Below, piece after piece: positions 58,553 to 64,000 of a stretch of DNA of 64,000 bases. Source of the DNA: Aureimonas mangrovi (lineage in GTDB: Bacteria > Pseudomonadota > Alphaproteobacteria > Rhizobiales > Rhizobiaceae); assembly GCF_014058705.1 (NCBI RefSeq), contig NZ_CP059692.1:248001-312000 (forward strand), read 5' to 3'. The position numbers and the translations under genes are program-made. Below the pieces are notes generated by a model. It made no database searches. It saw only the letters and a program-made list of their open reading frames with translations, and had not been told where the DNA came from. Positions within the stretch are counted from its first letter, which is position 1. The number at the start of each line of letters is the position of its first letter.

Positions 58553-58950
58553 CCGCGATGCCCGCAGAACTCGTCGTCCTCGCACTCTCCATCATCCTTC
58601 TCGTGGTACATATCGCGCTGCAGGGCAATCTTGCCACGCGCGAGCGCGGCATCGACTGGAACGCCGGCCCACGCGACGGGGAGGCCAAGCCGCTCGGGAC
58701 GATGGCGGGCCGGGCCCAGCGCGCGCTCGACAACTTCAAGGAGACCTGGCCTGCCTTCATCGCGCTCGCCCTCGGCCTCTCCGTCATCGACGAGACAGGC
58801 GGCATCGGAGCGCTGGGCGCGTGGCTGTGGCTGATCGCCCGTGTCGCCTACCTGCCGCTCTATCTGTTCGGGGTTCGCTACGTGCGCTCGATCGCCTTCC
58901 TGACGTCGATGTTCGGGCTGGCCCTTATGTTGATCCGCTTCCTTTTCTGA
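58549..58950 (+). CDS. MAPEG-family membrane protein
   Basis: 133 residues (GTG) or 130 (ATG at 58558). Four hydrophobic segments with the MAPEG signature GRAQRALDNFKETWPAFIAL at about 54-73 and the C-terminal YLPLYLFGVRYVRSIAF. MAPEG proteins include glutathione transferases; bacterial members of this short type have unknown substrates. The start overlaps the stop of the preceding exported protein. Both are inserted between sucB and lpdA, an arrangement found in other Rhizobiales. Confidence 0.87.
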   Translation: MTAMPAELVVLALSIILLVVHIALQGNLATRERGIDWNAGPRDGEAKPLGTMAGRAQRALDNFKETWPAFIALALGLSVIDETGGIGALGAWLWLIARVAYLPLYLFGVRYVRSIAFLTSMFGLALMLIRFLF

Positions 58951-58978
58951 CCGCGATAAACGAAAGATTCTCTCGCTC

Positions 58979-60400
58979 ATGTCCGACACCCAAGACAGCG
59001 CCTTCGACCTTGTCGTCATCGGTTCCGGCCCCGGCGGCTACGTCTGCGCCATCAAGGCGGCGCAGCTCGGCCTCAAGGTGGCCGTCGTGGAGAAGCGCAA
59101 GACCTATGGGGGCACCTGCCTGAACGTCGGCTGCATTCCGTCGAAGGCCCTGCTGCACGCTTCCGAAATGTTCGAGGAAGCCGGGCACAATTTCGCCGAG
59201 CTCGGCATCGAGGTCGCGCCGAAGCTCAACCTCGAGACGATGCTGGGGCACAAGGACAAGACGGTGAAGTCGAATGTCGACGGCATCGCCTTCCTGTTCA
59301 AGAAGAACAAGATCGAGGGCATCATCGGCACCGGCCGCATTAAGGCGGCGGGCGAGGTCGAGGTCGCTGGCGAGGACGGTGCCGCGCGCACGCTGAAGAC
59401 CAAGGCGATCGTCATCGCCACGGGCTCCGAGGTTGCCGGCATCCCGGGAATGGACGTCGAGTTCGACGGCGAGACCGTGGTCTCCTCCGACCATGCGATC
59501 GCGCTTTCCCGTGTGCCGGAGACGATGGTGGTCGTCGGCGGCGGCGTGATCGGCCTCGAGCTCGGCTCGGTCTGGGGGCGCCTCGGCGCCAAGGTGACGG
59601 TGGTCGAATATCTCGATAAGGTCCTCGGCCCGATGGACGGCGAGGTCTCCACCGCCTTCCAGAAGCTGCTGGCCAAGCAGGGCATGACCTTCAAGCTCGG
59701 CGCCAAGGTAACGGGCATCGTCTCCGAAGGCGGCAAGGCCTCCGTCACGTTCGAGCCCGCGAAAGGCGGGGAGGCCGAGACCGTCTCGGCCGACGTCGTG
59801 CTGGTCGCGACCGGCCGACGGCCCTTCACAGACGGGCTCGGCCTCGACGAGGTGGGCGTTCAGCGCGACAAGGCCGGGCGCGTCGAGATCGACGCCGGCT
59901 ACAAGACCAATGTCGACGGCATCTACGCCATCGGCGACGTGGTGAAGGGCCCGATGCTCGCCCACAAGGCCGAGGACGAGGGCGTCGCGCTCGCCGAAAT
60001 CCTGGCCGGCCAGCACGGCCATGTGAACTACGGCGTGATCCCCTCTGTCGTCTATACCCAGCCCGAAGTCGCCTCCGTGGGGCGCACCGAAGAGGAGCTG
60101 AAGGCGGACGGCATTGAGTACAAGGTGGGCAAGTTCCCCTTCATGGCGAACGGGCGCGCGCGCGCCATGCTCTCGACCGACGGCTTCGTGAAGATTCTCG
60201 CCGACAAGACGAGCGACCGGGTGCTCGGCGTCCATGTCCTCGGACGCGGCGCGGGCGAGCTGATCGCAGAGGCGGCCGTGCTGATGGAGTTCGGCGGCTC
60301 GTCCGAGGATCTCGCGCGCACCTGCCACGCGCATCCGACCATGTCCGAGGCGATGCGCGAGGCTGCCTTCGCGGCCTTTGCCAAGCCGATCCACATCTGA
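58979..60400 (+). CDS. lpdA: Dihydrolipoyl dehydrogenase (E3)
   Basis: 473 residues, FAD flavoenzyme that reoxidises the lipoyl group of E2 with NAD. FAD loop VIGSGPGGYVCA at 13-24, redox disulfide Cys47-Cys52 in GGTCLNVGCIPSK, NAD loop VVGGGVIGLELGSVW in the middle and the dimer-interface catalytic HAHPTMSEAM near the end. Last gene of the TCA operon; a strong bidirectional terminator follows. Confidence 0.97.
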   Translation: MSDTQDSAFDLVVIGSGPGGYVCAIKAAQLGLKVAVVEKRKTYGGTCLNVGCIPSKALLHASEMFEEAGHNFAELGIEVAPKLNLETMLGHKDKTVKSNVDGIAFLFKKNKIEGIIGTGRIKAAGEVEVAGEDGAARTLKTKAIVIATGSEVAGIPGMDVEFDGETVVSSDHAIALSRVPETMVVVGGGVIGLELGSVWGRLGAKVTVVEYLDKVLGPMDGEVSTAFQKLLAKQGMTFKLGAKVTGIVSEGGKASVTFEPAKGGEAETVSADVVLVATGRRPFTDGLGLDEVGVQRDKAGRVEIDAGYKTNVDGIYAIGDVVKGPMLAHKAEDEGVALAEILAGQHGHVNYGVIPSVVYTQPEVASVGRTEEELKADGIEYKVGKFPFMANGRARAMLSTDGFVKILADKTSDRVLGVHVLGRGAGELIAEAAVLMEFGGSSEDLARTCHAHPTMSEAMREAAFAAFAKPIHI

Positions 60401-60447
60401 GGGGAGAGGCGGCCGGCGGCCTGGCCGCCAGCCTCGGAACCGACAAG

Positions 60448-60487
60448 AAAAAGGCCGCTGCGCGGGACGACGCGCAGCGGCCTTTTT
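60448..60487. terminator. Bidirectional intrinsic terminator between lpdA and ppa
   Basis: AAAAAGGCCGCTGCGCG, loop GGACGA, CGCGCAGCGGCCTTTTT. The 17-bp stem has an A-run on one side and a T-run on the other, so it can stop both lpdA (+) and the pyrophosphatase gene (-). Confidence 0.92.
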
Positions 60488-60527
60488 CGTTTGCCGGCCC
60501 TCCAGTTCGGAGGCGCCGGCAAGCTCG

Positions 60528-61184
60528 TTACTGCGCGGCGCTCTCGCCTTCCGCGCCGGCTTCGGCATTGTCGTTCGCGGCCGAATCCTGCGTGCGGTAG
60601 GCCTCGATCGCTTCATCGACCATCGCGACCGACGTCGCGGCATCCTCATAGCCCGTCAGCTCGACGACCTTGCGGCCCTCGGGGAGCTGCTTGTAGACGC
60701 GGAAGAACGCCTCGAGACGATCGATTTCGGCCGCCGGCATGTCCGACAGTTCCTGGATGGCGTCGTACTGCGGGTCGACGTCCGAGACCGGAACCGCGAT
60801 GATCTTGTCGTCTTCCTCGCCGCCGTCGATCATGTTGAGCGTGCCGATGGCGCGCACACGGATCAGCGCGCCAGGCACGATCGGCTCGCGGGTGTAGACG
60901 ATGGCGTCCAGCGGATCGCCGTCGCCGCCGAGCGAGGACGGGATCGAGCCGTAGTTGGCCGGGTAGACGACCGGCATGACCTGATAGCGGTCGACGAAGA
61001 CGTGACCAGTTTCGGCGTTGATCTCGTACTTGGTGAAGGAGCCCGCCGGAATCTCGATGACAGCGTTGAACTCGCCGCCTTCCTCGGGCTGCGGATAGGC
61101 GTAGGGCGACACGTATTCCTGCGCAAGCGCGGGCGTTGCGAGGACAGACGCGGCCAGAAGGCCCGCCTTGAAAAGCTTGGTCAT
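60528..61184 (-). CDS. ppa: Exported family I inorganic pyrophosphatase
   Basis: 218 residues. Hydrolyses PPi to phosphate. A clear signal peptide (MTKLFKAGLLAASVLATPALA, cut before QEYV) precedes a complete soluble PPase domain: EIPAGSFTKYEI, FVDR, YPANYG, DGDPLD (metal-binding Asp residues), EEDDK and FFRVYKQLPEG. All the catalytic residues I can align with E. coli Ppa are kept. The C-terminal tail is acidic (ending AGAEGESAAQ). Ordinary Ppa is cytosolic, so periplasmic location is unusual. A parS-like site lies upstream at 61276-61291. Confidence 0.9.
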   Translation of the reverse strand: MTKLFKAGLLAASVLATPALAQEYVSPYAYPQPEEGGEFNAVIEIPAGSFTKYEINAETGHVFVDRYQVMPVVYPANYGSIPSSLGGDGDPLDAIVYTREPIVPGALIRVRAIGTLNMIDGGEEDDKIIAVPVSDVDPQYDAIQELSDMPAAEIDRLEAFFRVYKQLPEGRKVVELTGYEDAATSVAMVDEAIEAYRTQDSAANDNAEAGAEGESAAQ

Positions 61185-61275
61185 GAGATGATCACCTTCG
61201 CGTCTGATGGAACGCGACCGCCGATAAAGGCAACCGGCGACGGACGGGTAACGGACAGATGACATTTCGATGACG

Positions 61276-61291
61276 TGTTTCACGTGAATCA
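61276..61291. other. parS-like site (15 of 16) upstream of ppa
   Basis: TGTTTCACGTGAATCA, one mismatch (position 14) to TGTTTCACGTGAAACA. It is intergenic, 43 kb right of parB. Confidence 0.8.
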
Positions 61292-61341
61292 AAGCGGGAC
61301 CTGGACCCGCATCGCCGGACGACGCCGTCGATGAGCCGCGT

Positions 61342-62415
61342 TCAGTCTGCGCGCTCGACCTCACGGCCTTTCGCGCGCAGGAGCTCGACGATGCCCTCCT
61401 CGCCGGGCAGATGCAGCGCGCCGACTGCGACGAAGGCGCCGCCTTCGTCGAGCATCGGTGCCATGCGCTCGGCCATCACGTGGTTGCGCCGTGTGACGAC
61501 GCGGTCCTCGAAGCCGGCGGTGACCGCAAGCGATGCGGCATCGCTGGAGCCGGAGGGCGCCAGATGCTCCACCGTCGGCGTGATCGCCCCGATCCGCCCT
61601 TCGCCGTAGAGCGCGATCATGGTCGCGAAGATGTCCGGCAGGCGGTCGCGGATGGCGAGGGTCGCGACGAGGTTCTCGGCCTGCAGGTCGAGCGGCATCG
61701 AGGCGATGGCCTCGAGTTGTTCGACGGCCGTCTCGAGCCCATGCACGGACTTGCCGTCTTCCTCGGCGCGCCGCAGGAACGCGAGGTCGAGGACGGTTTC
61801 GCCCGCCGCCTGTCGCGCGAGCTCGCAGGGCGGCACGACGAGGCCGGCGGTGAGGAACCAGGGCTGCAGCGTGCCGACCGCATCGGCCGGCATGCCGATC
61901 CCGGCGAGCGCCTGTTCCAGTTCGGCGCGCTCGGGCTCGGCGACGAGGTCGGTCAGGCGCGTGCCCGCAGGCAGCAGCGTCAGGTCGGGCCGGGCGAGGA
62001 CGGCGGCCGCGACGCCCGCCTCATCCGCGATCTCGGTGGTCTCGACGACGAGCTGGCCGGCGGTCTCGAAGGCGGCCTGCGCGGGCGCCGGCAGCGCGAG
62101 GACGGCCGGGTCGGACAGATGCATCGTGCCGAACAGGAACGAATCAGCCGCGCCGTCGCGGCCGGTGATCCGGAACAGCCGACCCTCGCCGTTCGGCACC
62201 GCCGCCGCCTCGTGCTCGATCGCGGCGCGAAGCTCCTGCGGCAGGCCGTCGTAAAGGCTGGTGCCCTCATCGCAGGCCGGGGCTTCCTGCGCGGACGCGA
62301 AGACGGGAGCGAGGACAAGCGCGGCGCACAGCAAGGCGGGCACTGCATTGAGGGCGGCGAAGGCCGCGTCGGCTGCGCGCTCCGTGATGGGGCGGGCGCG
62401 GTGCATCTGGGTCAT
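61342..62415 (-). CDS. TraB/GumN family protein, exported
   Basis: 357 residues. Hydrophobic signal segment 19-42 (ending VFASAQEAP). The family pair of motifs is present: LFGTMHLSDPAV near residue 100 (GTxH) and VGALHLPGEEG near the C-terminus (GxxHLxG). The fold is related to Tiki/EreA-type metalloproteases. The function of bacterial members is mostly unknown. The ATG at 62415 follows CCGGAG; an upstream ATG 11 codons earlier is possible. Ends 157 bases before the ppa start. Confidence 0.87.
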   Translation of the reverse strand: MTQMHRARPITERAADAAFAALNAVPALLCAALVLAPVFASAQEAPACDEGTSLYDGLPQELRAAIEHEAAAVPNGEGRLFRITGRDGAADSFLFGTMHLSDPAVLALPAPAQAAFETAGQLVVETTEIADEAGVAAAVLARPDLTLLPAGTRLTDLVAEPERAELEQALAGIGMPADAVGTLQPWFLTAGLVVPPCELARQAAGETVLDLAFLRRAEEDGKSVHGLETAVEQLEAIASMPLDLQAENLVATLAIRDRLPDIFATMIALYGEGRIGAITPTVEHLAPSGSSDAASLAVTAGFEDRVVTRRNHVMAERMAPMLDEGGAFVAVGALHLPGEEGIVELLRAKGREVERAD

Positions 62416-62479
62416 CGAAGGCTCCGGAGGTGTTCGTCGCACCCTCACACGGCGCGGTGACCAAAGCCTGAAGCTTCCG

Positions 62480-63454
62480 TCAGCCCGTGCGCGTCGATCC
62501 CTCGCGCCGTCGCGCGCGGGGATGGGCCGTCTCGTAGACGTTCATCAGCCGCGCGGCGTCGACGGCGGTGTAGGTCTGCGTGGTGGACAAAGACGCGTGG
62601 CCGAGGAGATCCTGGATGGCGCGCAGATCGCCGCCGGCGGCCAAAAGATGCGTCGCGAAGGAATGGCGCAGCGCATGGGGCGTTGCCGAATCGGGCAGGC
62701 CGAGAAGGCCGCGCAGACGCACCATCGCCCGCTGGACGATCTGCGCGCGCAGCGGCCCGCCCCGCGCGCCGCGGAAGAAGGGCTCGTCGGCCGACAGGAC
62801 GAAGGGGCAGAGGCGGCGGTAGTCCGCGCATGCCTGCAGGACGGCCGGCAGCAGCGGCACCAGCCGCTCCTTGCCGCCCTTGCCGAGGACGCGCATCGAA
62901 CGCGCCTTCGGATCGGCGAAACTGTCGCCCGGCATGGACAGCGCTTCGGAGATGCGCAGCCCGCAGCCGTAGAGGAGGGTCAGCACCGCGACGTCGCGCG
63001 CCGCGATCCACGGCTCGGCCGCCATCGCACCCGCCTCGCTTGCGACGGCCAGGGCGTCGGCGCGCGCCAGCGGCCGCGGCAGGCCGCGCTCTGCCTTCGG
63101 CGCGCGCAATGCGTTGGCGCCTGCGCTCGAGGCGAGGCCCTCGCGCTCCAGATGGCGCAGGAAGGAGCGCAGCCCCGCCAGCCCGCGTCCGAGGCTTCGC
63201 GAGCCCGCGCCTTCGCGCCGGCGGCCGGCCAGAAAGCCGCGAAGACGCTGCGGCGTGATGTCGGCAAGATCGCCCAGTTCGGCCGGGCGGCCGAGATCGG
63301 CGGCCAGAAAGACCAGGAACTGGCGCAGGTCCCGCTCGTAGGCCTCCACGGTGTTCGCGCTCGCCCCACGTTCGCCTGCAAGGCGCGCCAGCCATTCGCG
63401 CTTGCGCTCCATCACGGCAGGCGAGGCGGGAATCAGTGCGTGGGTCGCAGACAT
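62480..63454 (-). CDS. xerC: Tyrosine recombinase XerC
   Basis: 324 residues. It resolves chromosome dimers at dif together with XerD. N-terminal SAM-like domain (TVEAYERDLRQFLVFLAADL), catalytic domain with Arg in YGCGLRISEAL, Lys in GKGGKERLVPL, HALRHSFATHLL (His-x-x-Arg), and GHASLSTTQTYTAVD with the His and the nucleophile Tyr. Start ATG at 63454 has GGGAG upstream. Functionally it fits the chromosome-maintenance theme of the window, but no dif site was identified here. Confidence 0.93.
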   Translation of the reverse strand: MSATHALIPASPAVMERKREWLARLAGERGASANTVEAYERDLRQFLVFLAADLGRPAELGDLADITPQRLRGFLAGRRREGAGSRSLGRGLAGLRSFLRHLEREGLASSAGANALRAPKAERGLPRPLARADALAVASEAGAMAAEPWIAARDVAVLTLLYGCGLRISEALSMPGDSFADPKARSMRVLGKGGKERLVPLLPAVLQACADYRRLCPFVLSADEPFFRGARGGPLRAQIVQRAMVRLRGLLGLPDSATPHALRHSFATHLLAAGGDLRAIQDLLGHASLSTTQTYTAVDAARLMNVYETAHPRARRREGSTRTG

Positions 63455-63677
63455 CGAGATCTCCCGGCAGTTGCGGTTCGGGGCCGAGGGCGAAGATGAC
63501 GGACAAGCCGTAAACGCTTCACCACAACACCGCGAATCGACGCATTACGCTTTCCATGAATGTGCCACGGTTTTCGGGCGGTCCTCTGGACGCGCGGCGA
63601 CCCGTCTCCATCTTCGCACCCGGCATGGCCGCCCCCGCGGCCCCACAAGACTGTCCACGCGGCCAGGGAGATATCTC

Positions 63678-64000
63678 ATGAAACGACACGCAACCGCCAT
63701 CTGGAACGGCGCGCTCGGTGACGGCAAGGGCACGATCACGACCCAGTCGGGCGCGCTCGACAAGCACGGCTACTCCTTCAAGGCTCGCTTCGAGGACGAA
63801 AGCGGCAAGTCGGGCACCAATCCCGAGGAGCTCCTGGCGGCCGCCCATTCGGGCTGCTTCGCCATGCAGCTTTCGCACTTCCTCGCCGAGAACGGCACAC
63901 CAGCTGACGAGCTGAAGGCGCGCGCGGTGGTGACGGTGGAACAGGAAGCCGGCGGCTTCACGGTGAAGTCGAGCGCGATCACGCTGGAGGCCAAGGTCCC
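63678..64000 (+). CDS. OsmC/Ohr-family peroxiredoxin (3' end outside window)
   Basis: The first 107 codons are visible. MKRHATAIWNGALGDGKGT, SGKSGTNPEELLAAAHSGCF (with the first reactive Cys) and AMQLSHFLAENG are standard for OsmC, which reduces organic hydroperoxides. GGGAG is 7 bases before the ATG. The second Cys would lie beyond the window edge. Transcribed away from xerC; the gap 63455-63677 shows no other gene. Confidence 0.92.
   Translation, partial: MKRHATAIWNGALGDGKGTITTQSGALDKHGYSFKARFEDESGKSGTNPEELLAAAHSGCFAMQLSHFLAENGTPADELKARAVVTVEQEAGGFTVKSSAITLEAKV

Overview
This window is a GC-rich stretch (roughly two thirds GC by eye) of an alphaproteobacterial main chromosome, most likely order Hyphomicrobiales/Rhizobiales. 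Three things point there: the block hemE - hemJ - rho - mnmE - mnmG - rsmG - parA - parB - holA - lptE - leuS that lies next to the replication origin in that order, the mdh-sucC-sucD-sucA-sucB-lpdA TCA operon, and an Omp19-like (Brucella-type) lipoprotein. I see no rRNA, tRNA, insertion sequence, prophage or CRISPR array. Nearly all the DNA is housekeeping.

Layout. 1-6027: mltA (cut by the window edge), a Tim44-like protein, fxsA, secB, dnaQ, coaE, an NTF2-like protein, aroE and maf. 6028-6630: a gene-free gap with AT-rich patches, DnaA-box-like sites, a 20-bp palindrome and a cluster of seven GANTC sites, which I read as a candidate chromosomal origin. 6631-12320: hemE, hemJ, a DUF486 membrane protein, a gluconate kinase/permease pair and rho. 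12474-23012: ybaK-like deacylase, mnmE, mnmG, rsmG, parA, parB, then holA, lptE and leuS on the other strand. 23128-27613: yggS, a small Doc-type toxin-antitoxin module, an AI-2E-family permease and acetyl-CoA synthetase. 27614-31247: a possible 23-codon leader ORF with an extreme Shine-Dalgarno, a YqaA-like membrane protein, cyclopropane-fatty-acid synthase, a Gdx/SugE guanidinium exporter preceded by what looks like a guanidine-II (mini-ykkC) riboswitch, a secreted nuclease and a DUF1674 protein. 31371-43827: htpX, rsmB, heparinase-like protein, a tiny lipoprotein, purH, an MFS transporter and the giant NAD-glutamate dehydrogenase. 43989-49839: small membrane protein, pdxY, DUF429 protein, carbonic anhydrase, Omp19-like lipoprotein, zapE and a GGDEF diguanylate cyclase. 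50259-60400: the mdh-suc-lpd operon for the second half of the TCA cycle. 60528-64000: an exported inorganic pyrophosphatase, a TraB/GumN protein, xerC and an OsmC-family protein cut by the edge.

The strongest window-wide pattern is a set of eight parS-like 16-mers around TTCACGTGAA (seven match TGTTTCACGTGAAACA at 14 or 15 of 16 positions). They lie on both sides of parAB and mostly inside conserved coding sequences. Together with parA, parB and the candidate origin they make this the chromosome-partitioning centre. The best-defined regulatory RNA is the double ACGR hairpin in front of the Gdx gene.
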